Below, in pieces: positions 17,551 to 25,871 of a DNA stretch of 55,542 nucleotides (position 1 is its first letter; each line of letters begins with the position of its first letter). The notes under the pieces are model-generated. The model did no database searches. It had not been told where the DNA came from and saw only the letters and a list, made by a program, of their open reading frames with translations. The position numbers and the translations under genes were made by a program. Where the stretch lies: positions 1 to 55,542 of the forward strand of contig NZ_CAMQAZ010000017.1 in assembly GCF_946998835.1 (NCBI RefSeq). Direction: 5' to 3'. The DNA is from an uncultured Corynebacterium sp. (lineage in GTDB: Bacteria > Actinomycetota > Actinomycetes > Mycobacteriales > Mycobacteriaceae).

Positions 17551-19047
17551 ATGAGTCCACGAACCATTGGTGTAACGGAAGTAGCGTTCCGAGATGCTCA
17601 TCAGAGCCTCATGGCAACGCGAATGGCTATGGAAGACATGGTCGATGTCTGTGAAGAAATGGACAAGGCCGGTTTTTGGAGTGTGGAGTGCTGGGGTGGC
17701 GCAACCTTTGACGCTTGCATCCGCTTCCTCAATGAAGACCCCTGGGAGCGCCTGCGGACATTCCGCAAGTTGATGCCCAACAGCCGCCTGCAGATGCTGC
17801 TGCGTGGCCAGAACCTCCTCGGCTACCGCCACTACGAAGACATGGTGGTCGACAAGTTCGTCGAAAAGTCCGCAGAAAACGGCATGGACGTATTCCGCGT
17901 TTTTGACGCCCTGAACGACCCTCGCAATCTCGAGCACGCCATGCGCGCTGTCAAAAACGTCGACAAGCATGCGCAGGGCACGATCTGCTACACGACGTCT
18001 CCGCTTCACGACGTTGACGGGTACATCAAGCTCGCAGGTCGTCTACTCGACATGGGTGCGGACTCCATCGCGCTGAAGGACATGGCTGCGCTGCTGAAGC
18101 CGCAGCCGGCTTACGACATTATCCGCGGAATCAAGGAAACCTACGGCGAGGACACCCAGATTAACGTCCACTGTCACTCGACTACCGGTGTCACGATGGT
18201 CACCCTGATGAAGGCCATCGAAGCCGGTGCAGATGTTGTGGACACGGCAATCTCGTCAATGTCGCTCGGCCCGGGACACAACCCGACTGAGTCGCTGGTG
18301 GAGATGCTGGAGGGTACCGGCTACACCACCGACCTGAACATGGACAATCTGATCACGATTCGTGACCACTTCCGCAAGGTGCGTCCGAAGTACGCAGAGT
18401 TCGAGTCCAAGACCCTGGTCAACACCGACATCTTCATGTCGCAGATTCCAGGTGGCATGCTGTCGAACATGGAAAATCAGCTCAAGGCCCAGGGCGCGGG
18501 CGACCGCGTTGATGAGGTTATGCGAGAGGTGCCAATCGTTCGCAAGGATGCCGGCTACCCGCCGCTGGTGACACCGAGCTCGCAGATCGTCGGCACGCAG
18601 GCTGTGTTCAATGTGCTGATGGGACGCTACAAGGTCATGACCGCCGAGTTCGCCGACCTCATGCTCGGCTACTACGGCCAGTGCCCGGGTGAGCGAAACC
18701 CAGAGCTGATCAAACAGGCAGCGGAGCAGACCAAGAAGGAAGAAATTACTGTCCGCCCGGCTGATCTGCTCGAGCCCGAGTGGGATGACCTGGTCGCGCA
18801 GGCCAAGGAGCTAGACGGTTACAACGGCACCGCCGAAGACGTCCTGACCAACGCCCTGTTCCCGTCCGTCGCACCGGGATTCTTTACCACTCGCGGCGAA
18901 GGGCCGAAGAACGTCGGCAAGACCGCCGAACAGCTCAAGCGCGAGGCAGAGCAAGCCTCTGGCGCTGCCAATGCCATTCGCGAGCCAATACGCTACAAGG
19001 TCACCGTCGGCGGTCGCTCGCAGACCGTTCAGGTGGAACCCGCCTAG
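17551..19047 (+). CDS. Methylmalonyl-CoA carboxyltransferase 5S subunit (transcarboxylase)
   Basis: Cobalt/zinc-dependent carboxyltransferase subunit that moves a carboxyl group between carboxybiotin (on the 1.3S subunit) and pyruvate/oxaloacetate. From memory it is strikingly close to the Propionibacterium 5S protein: RDAHQSLMATRMAMEDMV, SVECWGGATFDACIRFLNED, QMLLRGQNLLGYRHYED, and HCHSTTGVTMVTLMKAIEAG (metal-binding His-x-His). Carboxylated lysine region SIALKDMAALLKPQ. About 498 residues. I set the start at the ATG of MSPRTIGVTE; 132 bases of open frame upstream code for non-conserved sequence. First gene of an operon with 12S, a small protein and 1.3S. Oxaloacetate decarboxylase alpha is the alternative call, but 12S and 1.3S follow and no membrane beta subunit does. 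Confidence 0.93.
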   Translation: MSPRTIGVTEVAFRDAHQSLMATRMAMEDMVDVCEEMDKAGFWSVECWGGATFDACIRFLNEDPWERLRTFRKLMPNSRLQMLLRGQNLLGYRHYEDMVVDKFVEKSAENGMDVFRVFDALNDPRNLEHAMRAVKNVDKHAQGTICYTTSPLHDVDGYIKLAGRLLDMGADSIALKDMAALLKPQPAYDIIRGIKETYGEDTQINVHCHSTTGVTMVTLMKAIEAGADVVDTAISSMSLGPGHNPTESLVEMLEGTGYTTDLNMDNLITIRDHFRKVRPKYAEFESKTLVNTDIFMSQIPGGMLSNMENQLKAQGAGDRVDEVMREVPIVRKDAGYPPLVTPSSQIVGTQAVFNVLMGRYKVMTAEFADLMLGYYGQCPGERNPELIKQAAEQTKKEEITVRPADLLEPEWDDLVAQAKELDGYNGTAEDVLTNALFPSVAPGFFTTRGEGPKNVGKTAEQLKREAEQASGAANAIREPIRYKVTVGGRSQTVQVEPA

Positions 19048-19071
19048 GAACATCGGGGAGAAGAGATAGCA

Positions 19072-20685
19072 ATGTCGCAAAGTTCAGCAAACCAGCCGAA
19101 TTCGGCGGACGCCGTCGCGCCGGGCGTCGACGCCTCTATGGAGGAGCGCCTGGAGTACTTGGATGCTCAGCGCCAGCGTGTTGAGGCCGGCGGCGGTGAA
19201 GCCCGCCAGGCCAAGCAGCACGAGCGTGGCAAGATGACTGCCCGCGAGCGCATCGACAACTTCGTCGACGAAGGCACCTTCCGTGAAACCGGCATGTTCA
19301 TGACTCACCGCACCACCGACTTCGGCATGGACTCCGCCGACGCGCCTGCCGACGGCGTGGTCACCGGCACCGCCGCGGTTCTCGGCCGCGCAGTCCATGT
19401 GGCCTCCCAGGACTTCACCGTCATGGGTGGCTCCGCCGGTGAAACACAGTCCCGCAAGGTTGCGGCCACTATGCGTGCCGCTGCCGACAACGGCACCCCA
19501 TTCGTATTTATCAATGACTCCGGCGGTGCCCGCATTCAAGAGGGTATTGACTCTCTGTCGGGCTATGGACAGGTCTTCTACAACAATGTCTGGCTCTCCG
19601 GTCTGGTGCCGCAGGTGTCCATCATCGCCGGGCCATGTGCCGGTGGCGCAGCCTACTCTCCGGCGCTGACCGACTTCATCATTCAGACCCGCAAGGCGCA
19701 GATGTTCATTACCGGCCCGGGTGTTATCAAGTCTGTTACGGGTGAAGAAGTTACTTCTGAGCAGCTCGGTGGCGCTGATGCGCACATGGCCAAGGCCGGA
19801 AATATCGACTTTGTTGCCGACGATGATGAGCAGGCCATCCTGATCGCGCAGAAGCTCCTAAGCTTCCTGCCGCAGAACAACACCGAAGAGCCGCCAATCG
19901 TCGACCCGGTATTCGATGCCGAGCCGGATCCAGAGCTCCGCAACATCGTTCCCGTCGATGGCAAGAAGGGCTACGATGTCCGCGAGGTCATCATCCGCAT
20001 TGCGGACAATGGCGATTTCCTCGAGTGCCAAGCTGGCTTTGCCACCAACCTGGTCGTTGGTTTTGGTCGCGTTCTGGGGCGTACCGTCGGCTTCGTCGCC
20101 AACCAGCCGAACGTGATGTCCGGTGTGCTGGACATTAATTCCTCGGACAAGGGTGCCAAGTTCATCCGCTTCTGCAATGCCTTTAATATCCCGCTGGTCA
20201 CCCTGGTTGACGTTCCTGGCTTCATGCCAGGCGTCACTCAGGAGCACGGTGGCATCATCCGCCACGGCGCAAAGATGCTCTACGCATACTCCGCCGCGTC
20301 TGTGCCCAAGGTGACCGTCGTCATGCGCAAGGCCTACGGTGGTGCGTACCTGGCGATGTGCTCGAAGGACCTCGGCGCGGACTACGTGTTCGCATGGCCG
20401 ACCGCAGAGATCGCGGTGATGGGTGCAGAAGGCGCGGTCAACGTGGTCTTCCGCAAGGAAATCGCTGCTGCGGGCGACGAGGAAGAGCAGGCGCGCGTGC
20501 GCGAGGAGCGCATCGCCGAATACAAGACGCGCTTCTCGACGCCATATGTAGCCGCCTCGCGCGGACTGGTCGATGACGTGATTGATCCGGCTGAAACCCG
20601 CCTGCGTGTGGCTGACGCCCTGTCGGTTTTGCGTAACAAGCGCGAGGTTCGCCCGGCCAAGAAGCACGGATTGGGGCCACAGTAA
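19072..20685 (+). CDS. Methylmalonyl-CoA carboxyltransferase 12S subunit
   Basis: Acyl-CoA carboxyltransferase of the crotonase-fold carboxyltransferase family. It transfers CO2 from methylmalonyl-CoA to biotin, giving propionyl-CoA. 537 residues, with N-domain KMTARERIDNFVDEGTFRE, the oxyanion-hole region FINDSGGARIQEGIDSLSGY, and C-domain VDVPGFMPGVTQEHGGIIRHGAKMLYAY and AYGGAYLAMCSKDLGADYVFAWP. The same fold serves propionyl-CoA carboxylase beta (AccD/PccB), but the 5S and 1.3S neighbours favour transcarboxylase. A GGGGAGAAGAG purine run precedes the ATG. Its stop codon overlaps the start of the next gene by one base (TAATG). Confidence 0.92.
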   Translation: MSQSSANQPNSADAVAPGVDASMEERLEYLDAQRQRVEAGGGEARQAKQHERGKMTARERIDNFVDEGTFRETGMFMTHRTTDFGMDSADAPADGVVTGTAAVLGRAVHVASQDFTVMGGSAGETQSRKVAATMRAAADNGTPFVFINDSGGARIQEGIDSLSGYGQVFYNNVWLSGLVPQVSIIAGPCAGGAAYSPALTDFIIQTRKAQMFITGPGVIKSVTGEEVTSEQLGGADAHMAKAGNIDFVADDDEQAILIAQKLLSFLPQNNTEEPPIVDPVFDAEPDPELRNIVPVDGKKGYDVREVIIRIADNGDFLECQAGFATNLVVGFGRVLGRTVGFVANQPNVMSGVLDINSSDKGAKFIRFCNAFNIPLVTLVDVPGFMPGVTQEHGGIIRHGAKMLYAYSAASVPKVTVVMRKAYGGAYLAMCSKDLGADYVFAWPTAEIAVMGAEGAVNVVFRKEIAAAGDEEEQARVREERIAEYKTRFSTPYVAASRGLVDDVIDPAETRLRVADALSVLRNKREVRPAKKHGLGPQ

Positions 20686-20990
20686 TGGGTGACAGCATCG
20701 GTGAGATTAAGGAGCTGCGAGCGCTGGTTGCTGAACTGACCGACCGGTTAGATGCGACCTCGACTAGCTTGCAGAAGGCCACGGCACGCCTGAACCAGGC
20801 AGAAAACGAACTGGCTGAACTGCGCAAACGCGTGGATGCGGATATTCCGGAAGATACGGTCATCGCTATTTCGGCTGCGGTGTCGGCATACCTCGGTAAC
20901 CGCGGCAAGGTGAAGGCAATTCGATACAACCGCCACAAGACGTGGGCTGCGCAGGGCCGCCAGGTTCAGCAGCAGCGCACTCTGCGCTAG
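20685..20990 (+). CDS. Small coiled-coil protein of the transcarboxylase operon
   Basis: 101 residues. The first half is a heptad-patterned coiled coil (EIKELRALVAELTDRLDATS to ELAELRKRVDA). The second half, IPEDTVIAISAAVSAYLGNR then KVKAIRYNRHKTWAAQGRQ, resembles the short helical C-terminal segment of OadG/GcdD-type and epsilon-type subunits of biotin-dependent decarboxylases and carboxylases. There is no membrane segment, unlike OadG. It overlaps the 12S stop codon (TAATG) and precedes the biotinyl subunit, so a role in assembling the 12S/5S/1.3S complex is likely but inferred. Confidence 0.85.
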   Translation: MGDSIGEIKELRALVAELTDRLDATSTSLQKATARLNQAENELAELRKRVDADIPEDTVIAISAAVSAYLGNRGKVKAIRYNRHKTWAAQGRQVQQQRTLR

Positions 20991-21063
20991 GTGAGCATCT
21001 TCGCCAACCGACTTATTTGAGTCCGACTCATTGACTTTTTGCTTAGTAAAGGATTGTTGAGCC

Positions 21064-21423
21064 ATGAAATTGAAAGTGACCGTAGGCGGCATTGCCTACG
21101 ATGTCGATGTTGAAGTGGTTGAGGAACCAAAGCGCCTTTCGCCCATCGTTCTGGGTGGATCGTCCAGCGCCTCTGTCGAGCCGGCCACCGCCAGTGTCTC
21201 CGGTGTCTCCGCCAATTCGGTGGTAGCTCCGCTGGCGGGTTCGGTCAGCAAGATTTTGGTCGAGGAAGGCCAGGCGATTGAGGCAGGGGAGGTGCTGCTC
21301 ATCCTCGAGGCCATGAAGATGGAAACCGAGATTACGGCACCGAACGCCGGTACCGTCGGCGCCATTCATGTTGAAGTCGGCGATGCGGTGCAGGGAGGAC
21401 AGGGGCTCGTCTCAATCGACTAG
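21064..21423 (+). CDS. Transcarboxylase 1.3S biotin carboxyl carrier subunit
   Basis: 119 residues. It starts MKLKVTVGGIAYDVDVEVV, almost as in the Propionibacterium 1.3S subunit, followed by an Ala/Ser/Val-rich linker (about 30-55). The biotinyl domain is APLAGSVSKILVEEGQAIEAG then LILEAMKMETEI; the lysine of AMKM is the biotinylation site. It carries carboxybiotin between the 12S and 5S active sites. AAAGGA lies about 10 bases before the ATG. The 73-base gap after the small protein contains TTGACT and TTAGTA-like elements that could give an extra promoter. Confidence 0.93.
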   Translation: MKLKVTVGGIAYDVDVEVVEEPKRLSPIVLGGSSSASVEPATASVSGVSANSVVAPLAGSVSKILVEEGQAIEAGEVLLILEAMKMETEITAPNAGTVGAIHVEVGDAVQGGQGLVSID

Positions 21424-21470
21424 CGCAAACTCGGTCGCGCATGTGGCCCAGTTGCATTCGTGCGGCATTA

Positions 21471-21511
21471 GCCGGGGTGAAATGTTTTGGGGTGAAATAT
21501 TACTAGCCCCG
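21471..21511. repeat. Direct repeat GGGGTGAAAT (x2) inside an inverted repeat
   Basis: GGGGTGAAAT occurs at 21474-21483 and 21489-21498, 15 bases apart. The block is flanked by CCGGGG (21472) and CCCCGG (about 21507), which could form a hairpin downstream of the 1.3S gene. There is no T run, so it is not a standard terminator. Confidence 0.4.
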
Positions 21512-21525
21512 GTTGCTGGAAATAC

Positions 21526-21543
21526 TTAAGGTTGCCTTAATAT
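21526..21543 (+). promoter_or_regulatory. Palindromic operator overlapping the -10 box of the transporter gene
   Basis: TTAAGG-TTG-CCTTAA (21526-21540) is a perfect 15-base palindrome. It overlaps TAATAT (21538-21543), which ends seven bases before the ATG at 21551. A bound protein would block this leaderless promoter. It looks only partly like the DtxR iron box. Confidence 0.5.
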
Positions 21544-21550
21544 TTTCCTT

Positions 21551-22915
21551 ATGAATGCCGTTCTTCTCGCCGTTTTGGTGATGCTAATCCTGGCGGTCTG
21601 CCGGGTACACGTTGTGCTTGCGCTGTTTATCGGCGCTTTGGTCGGCGGACTTTCCGCCGGCATGGGGCTTGATGCAACCATGGTGGCCTTCCAGGAAGGT
21701 CTCTCTGGTGGCGCCAAAATCGCCCTGAGCTATGCCATGCTGGGTGCCTTCGCTATGGCTGTGGCATCCTCTGGTTTGCCTAAACTGCTGGCTGACTGGC
21801 TGATTGCTAAGATCGGTGCAGAGGATGAAGGCACCAAATCTAAAGCAGAGGCATGGACTAAGTGGGGCATGGTCGCCGGTATTTTGACCATGGCCATCAT
21901 GTCGCAGAACCTGATTCCGGTTCACATTGCTTTTATTCCACTGATTATCCCGCCATTGTTGCCGGTCTTTAACCGTCTCAACATCGACCGCCGAATGATG
22001 ACCAGCGTGATGACCTTCGGTTTGATCACCACGTACATGTGGGTTCCGGTCGGATTCGGTGCTATCTTCCTGAACGACATTTTGCTGGGTAACATCGAAA
22101 AGGCCGGTCTTGATGTCTCCGATATCAACATCATGGCCACGATGGGTATCCCGGCTCTCGGTATGCTGACCGGTCTGGCCATTGCCGTCTTCTTCTCCTA
22201 CCGGAAGCCACGGCATTACGAAGACCTGCCAATCGCAGAGTCCTCGCATACGGAATCGCAGTCTGATGAACCGGTGTCGAAGTATCGGGTCATCGTCGCT
22301 CTCGTCGCAATTGTGGTGACCTTCGTTGTTCAGATTGTGATGAACTCCATGGACACCGACGCAGATCCTCTGCTGATTGGTGCGCTCACTGGTCTGGCAA
22401 TCTTCATGCTCACCGGTGCCGTGCGCTGGCGTGAAGCCGACGACGTCTTCACCGCTGGTATGAAGATGATGGCCCTGATCGGCTTTATCATGATTTCCGC
22501 GCAGGGCTTCGCCTCTGTGATGTCGGAATCTGGTCAGGTCGAGCCGCTGGTGACCGCCACCGCAGACCTGTTTGCAGGTAACAAACCAGCTGCTGCATTT
22601 GCCATGCTGGTCGTTGGTCTGGTGGTCACGATGGGTATCGGTTCGTCCTTCTCGACGCTGCCGATTATCTCCATCATCTACGTGCCGCTGTGCCTATCGC
22701 TGGGCTTTTCTCCGATGGCTACCGTTGCCATCATCGGTACTGCAGGTGCCCTCGGTGATGCGGGTTCGCCGGCATCGGACTCGACCCTCGGCCCGACGAT
22801 GGGGCTCAATGCCGATGGGCAGCACGACCACATTCGCGATTCGGTTATTCCGACCTTCCTGCACTTCAACCTGCCGCTGCTGGCAGCTGGTTGGGTGGCA
22901 GCTCTGGTGCTCTAG
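21551..22915 (+). CDS. YuiF-like Na+/H+ antiporter-family transporter
   Basis: 454-residue polytopic membrane protein with about 11-12 hydrophobic helices. The N-terminus (MNAVLLAVLVMLILAVCRVH) fits the small antiporter-2 N-terminal domain seen in YuiF-type members of the NhaC/ion-transporter superfamily. Conserved points are IMSQNLIPVHIAFIPLIIPP, VTMGIGSSFSTLPIISIIYV and GTAGALGDAGSPASDSTLGP. Substrate uncertain: members are annotated as sodium/proton antiporters or amino-acid (for example histidine) exporters. It has its own leaderless promoter with a palindromic operator, and ends 24 bases from the convergent TetR gene. Confidence 0.85.
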   Translation: MNAVLLAVLVMLILAVCRVHVVLALFIGALVGGLSAGMGLDATMVAFQEGLSGGAKIALSYAMLGAFAMAVASSGLPKLLADWLIAKIGAEDEGTKSKAEAWTKWGMVAGILTMAIMSQNLIPVHIAFIPLIIPPLLPVFNRLNIDRRMMTSVMTFGLITTYMWVPVGFGAIFLNDILLGNIEKAGLDVSDINIMATMGIPALGMLTGLAIAVFFSYRKPRHYEDLPIAESSHTESQSDEPVSKYRVIVALVAIVVTFVVQIVMNSMDTDADPLLIGALTGLAIFMLTGAVRWREADDVFTAGMKMMALIGFIMISAQGFASVMSESGQVEPLVTATADLFAGNKPAAAFAMLVVGLVVTMGIGSSFSTLPIISIIYVPLCLSLGFSPMATVAIIGTAGALGDAGSPASDSTLGPTMGLNADGQHDHIRDSVIPTFLHFNLPLLAAGWVAALVL

Positions 22916-22939
22916 TGCGCGAGTTCGCCGCTAGCCCCG

Positions 22940-23608
22940 CTATTTAGCAATCGCTGCAATCCCCGCGATAAAGAGCTCGGTTCCCAGTGCAATGCGCTGG
23001 CGGCCGAGCTCTTTGGCTTTTTCAGCCAAGTATTCAGGAGCTGTCTCGTTCTCATTGCCCTCACCGGTCCCGGCGTCATTATTGGCTTGAGGGCCCGTGC
23101 TGGCGGCTTTATCCTTGCCGACGGTGCCCTTGTCGACGTTTAAAGTTAGCGCACTGGCCGTTTGCTGGTCGACTGTCGCTCCGAGGATGAAATAGACGAG
23201 GACGGAGGCGGTATCAGCCGCTGATTTGATGCCGGTAGAAACTTCGGGTGCATTCTCCAGGACGTCGGCAAGCAATTGCTCGGGGCGAACCTTGGCGGTG
23301 CCTGTGGCGAGTGCGGCGGAGACGACCTCTGCGCCATCGCGATGAGCAGTGAGGCAGGAGTAGAGCAACTCGGCAATGGCTTCGGTGTCGGCACGCCAGT
23401 CGCCTGTGGGGGAAAACTCGGTGCAGGGAGCCAGGATGCGGTCCGCGACGGCGCCGAGCAGTGCCTGCTTAGAAGGGTAGTGCCAGTACATTGCGCCGGC
23501 GGCGGTGCCCAAGTGACGAGTCAGGCGGCGGATTGTGAGATCGCCAAGACCGTACTCGTTGAGGATGGTAAGAGCTGCGTCGACAATGATTTCCTTGGTC
23601 AATTGCAC
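22940..23608 (-). CDS. TetR-family regulator, candidate BioQ
   Basis: About 222 residues. The N-terminal helix-turn-helix is TKEIIVDAALTILNEYGLGD then LTIRRLTRHLGTAAGAMYWHY and PSKQALLGAVADRIL. The C-terminal ligand domain contains a polar insert (about residues 165-205, Asp/Gly/Asn-rich). I take GTG at 23608 as the start: minus-strand TACGGT ends seven bases before it, and conserved sequence begins there. An upstream ATG (23710) would add 34 residues of no recognisable character. It is divergent from bioB, and corynebacterial/mycobacterial BioQ is a TetR repressor of biotin genes with a similar opening sequence, so BioQ is the best guess but not proven. Confidence 0.88.
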   Translation of the reverse strand: MQLTKEIIVDAALTILNEYGLGDLTIRRLTRHLGTAAGAMYWHYPSKQALLGAVADRILAPCTEFSPTGDWRADTEAIAELLYSCLTAHRDGAEVVSAALATGTAKVRPEQLLADVLENAPEVSTGIKSAADTASVLVYFILGATVDQQTASALTLNVDKGTVGKDKAASTGPQANNDAGTGEGNENETAPEYLAEKAKELGRQRIALGTELFIAGIAAIAK

Positions 23609-23734
23609 ACTGCCTACCGTAGACGAAAGGGTAAATATCTGGAAGGAGGCTTGGGTTGAAAGGCAGGGCAAAAGCCCGCGACACGACGGGAATTGAACCT
23701 TGTTCGACAATCGGAGAATGCGGTATTAAGTTTG

Positions 23735-23770
23735 AGAACTGAACAATTTGTAAAACACTGTTCAAGTTCT
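23735..23770. promoter_or_regulatory. Inverted repeat upstream of bioB, candidate BioQ operator
   Basis: AGAACTGAACA (23735-23745) and TGTTCAAGTTCT (23759-23770) are inverted repeats with a 13-base spacer. TGAACA/TGTTCA pair perfectly and the outer AGAAC/GTTCT also match with one base of offset. TGAAC is the half-site reported for BioQ. It lies 28 bases before the bioB start. Confidence 0.5.
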
Positions 23771-23798
23771 ATCCCCAGTCTCAAGGAGCGTCACCCCC

Positions 23799-24806
23799 AT
23801 GACTCAACAGCAGCAGGACATTTTGGAACTCGCCCGGGAAAAGGTGCTCGGTCGCGGCGAAGGACTGAATTACGAGGAGACCTTGGCTGTTCTCAACCTC
23901 GATGACGACAGCATTGAGGATTTGCTGGCGCTGGCTCACGAGGTACGCCTGAAGTGGTGCGGCGAAGAGGTTGAGGTCGAAGGCATCATCTCGCTGAAGA
24001 CCGGCGGTTGCCCAGAGGACTGCCACTTCTGCTCGCAGTCGGGCCTCTTTGAGTCCCCAGTGCGTTCGGCATGGCTGGACATTCCGGCGCTGGTCGATGC
24101 CGCCAAGCAGACTGCAAAGTCGGGCGCTACTGAGTTCTGCATTGTCGCTGCAGTCAAGGGTCCGGACGAGCGACTTCTCAGCCAGATGGAGCAGGCAGTT
24201 GCCGCTATTCAGGCAGAGGTTGATATCAACGTTGCCGCATCCATGGGAATCTTGACGCAGGAGCAGGTAGACCGCCTGGCAAAGGCGGGTATTCACCGCT
24301 ACAACCACAACCTCGAGACTGCCAAGAGCTACTTCCCGCAGGTTGTTACCACTCACACCTGGGAAGAGCGCCATGACACCCTGCGCATGGTTGGCGAGGC
24401 AGGCATGGAGGTCTGCTGTGGTGGCATCTTGGGCATGGGGGAGACCCTTGAGCAGCGTGCTGAGTTTGCTCAGGACCTGGCGGCTCTCAATCCGACTGAG
24501 GTTCCGATGAACTTTCTTGACCCGCGCCCGGGCACCCCGTTCGCTGGTCGCGAGCCAATGCCGGCCAAGGACGCCCTGCGTGCCATCGGGGCCTTCCGCC
24601 TGGCACTGCCGAAGACCATCCTGCGTTTCGCTGGTGGCCGTGAGCTCACCCTTGGTGATCTGGGCGCAGAACAGGGCCTGCTTGGTGGCATCAACGCTGT
24701 CATTGTCGGCAACTACCTGACCACACTTGGCCGCCCGGCCGAGCAGGACCTGGACATGCTCGGCAAGGTGCGACTTCCCATTAAGGCTCTCAATGCAACC
24801 GTCTAG
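23799..24806 (+). CDS. bioB: Biotin synthase
   Basis: Radical SAM enzyme inserting sulfur into dethiobiotin, the last step of biotin synthesis. 335 residues. The radical-SAM [4Fe-4S] motif is GGCPEDCHFCSQS (C-x3-C-x2-C). Other landmarks are FCIVAAVKGPDE, YNHNLETAKSYFP, and GGILGMGETLEQR; the second cluster uses cysteines in CIVAA and EVCCGG plus an arginine in ILRFAGGRE. AAGGAG lies about 10 bases before the ATG. It is followed by bsaP, which starts inside its 3' end. bioA, bioF and bioD are not in the window. Confidence 0.96.
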   Translation: MTQQQQDILELAREKVLGRGEGLNYEETLAVLNLDDDSIEDLLALAHEVRLKWCGEEVEVEGIISLKTGGCPEDCHFCSQSGLFESPVRSAWLDIPALVDAAKQTAKSGATEFCIVAAVKGPDERLLSQMEQAVAAIQAEVDINVAASMGILTQEQVDRLAKAGIHRYNHNLETAKSYFPQVVTTHTWEERHDTLRMVGEAGMEVCCGGILGMGETLEQRAEFAQDLAALNPTEVPMNFLDPRPGTPFAGREPMPAKDALRAIGAFRLALPKTILRFAGGRELTLGDLGAEQGLLGGINAVIVGNYLTTLGRPAEQDLDMLGKVRLPIKALNATV

Positions 24807-25098
24807 CACGCGGACATCTAACCCGAGCGTCGCGCGGAGGAAGAAAAAAGTCGACTCCACCGAGCTGCTGCAGGCGATGGTGCTGGGGGATGAGCCCAAG
24901 TTCGATCCGTTTACCGGTGCCGACCTTGAATCTGGTGAAGTGCGCGAACGCTCCTACGGGGCCAAGGCGGGGCTGGAGGCGCCTCGGTTCTGCCAGCTCT
25001 GTGGGCGGCGCATGGTGGTGCAGGTGCGTCCGGACGGTTGGACTGCACAGTGTTCGCGTCATGGCGAAGTCGACTCGGTTATGTTGGAGCAGCGCTAA
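24793..25098 (+). CDS. bsaP: Biotin synthase auxiliary protein
   Basis: About 101 residues, starting at the ATG of MQPSSTRTSN, which overlaps the end of bioB by 14 bases. It has a basic N-terminal stretch (ARRKKKVDS), then a conserved module: FCQLCGRRMVVQVRPDGW then AQCSRHGEVDS, with four potential metal or cluster ligands (C-x2-C and C-x2-H). This matches, from memory, Rv1590, the gene after bioB in M. tuberculosis, described as BsaP and needed for BioB activity in actinobacteria, probably through its second Fe-S cluster. Overlap with bioB implies coupled translation. Confidence 0.88.
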   Translation: MQPSSTRTSNPSVARRKKKVDSTELLQAMVLGDEPKFDPFTGADLESGEVRERSYGAKAGLEAPRFCQLCGRRMVVQVRPDGWTAQCSRHGEVDSVMLEQR

Positions 25099-25172
25099 GA
25101 AGTATCGGTAGTATCTGGGTGCTGCTAGGCATTCTGGTTTTGAATATGCGCCGTGAGGTAAATTAGTCAACT

Positions 25173-25808
25173 ATGACTGTGAAAAATACCCGAGTCCCAC
25201 ACGTTGAGAAGAAGAGCGTGGCAATGGCCTCGGGTATTGTTCTTTTTTCCGTTGTAACAGGAACGATTGCTGGTTTGGCCTGGGCCTTCCTGCGACCAAT
25301 GCAGCAAGTGCAAATCTTGGACAACGATCAGCTAGCCGTGGTCCAAGAAACGGTCGATGCAGGTTTCATCGGGATGCTCTGGTTTGTAGCTGTCACCGCA
25401 GTTAGCGGGTTAGCGCTGGGAATTGCTGCGTTCCGAAAGCGTCCGATTACCTCCCCGGTGCAGATGCTTACCGCAATGGGGTGGGCTGGGTTTTCCGCGT
25501 TGATGAGCTCGGCTGTGACGTATATCGTCGGCCAGTCTGTTGCGACATTGCGGCAGCCGGATTTGTCGGCATTGATGCCAGGTGAAATGCTCTCGGTAAT
25601 TCCTGACTTCACAGCCTATGTGGCGTTGTTGGTCGCACCGCTGGTAGCGATGCTCGCGCTGTGGTCGCGGGTGCTGTTTCAAGAGGACTTCGCGGAGGGC
25701 AACGACAGCTCTGCGGCAGATGCCACAGAGATGAACAATGGCACAGACGGTGCCGCAGCGGCGGCCGGTACAGCACCGGATACGACCCCAGATTCGGCCA
25801 CTAAGTGA
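25173..25808 (+). CDS. DUF2567-like membrane protein
   Basis: 211 residues with four predicted membrane helices: around 17-40 (SGIVLFSVVTGTIAGLAWAF), 64-84 (FIGMLWFVAVTAVSGLALGI), 100-120 and 145-165 (YVALLVAPLVAMLALWSRVL). The cytosolic tail is acidic and Ala/Thr-rich. Position after bioB and bsaP is the same as Rv1591 in M. tuberculosis, a DUF2567 membrane protein. Function unknown. TAAATT (25159-25164) ends eight bases before the ATG, suggesting its own leaderless promoter. Confidence 0.75.
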   Translation: MTVKNTRVPHVEKKSVAMASGIVLFSVVTGTIAGLAWAFLRPMQQVQILDNDQLAVVQETVDAGFIGMLWFVAVTAVSGLALGIAAFRKRPITSPVQMLTAMGWAGFSALMSSAVTYIVGQSVATLRQPDLSALMPGEMLSVIPDFTAYVALLVAPLVAMLALWSRVLFQEDFAEGNDSSAADATEMNNGTDGAAAAAGTAPDTTPDSATK

Positions 25809-25871
25809 GACCGTGAGGCCTGGTCGCTGGAGCCGTCGTAAAGCACTGTTTCTACTGAACAGGGGTAGTTA

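Noticed and set aside
21526..21540. DtxR iron box
   Set aside because: The palindrome is perfect but matches the 19-base DtxR consensus only in part; recorded as an unassigned operator instead.
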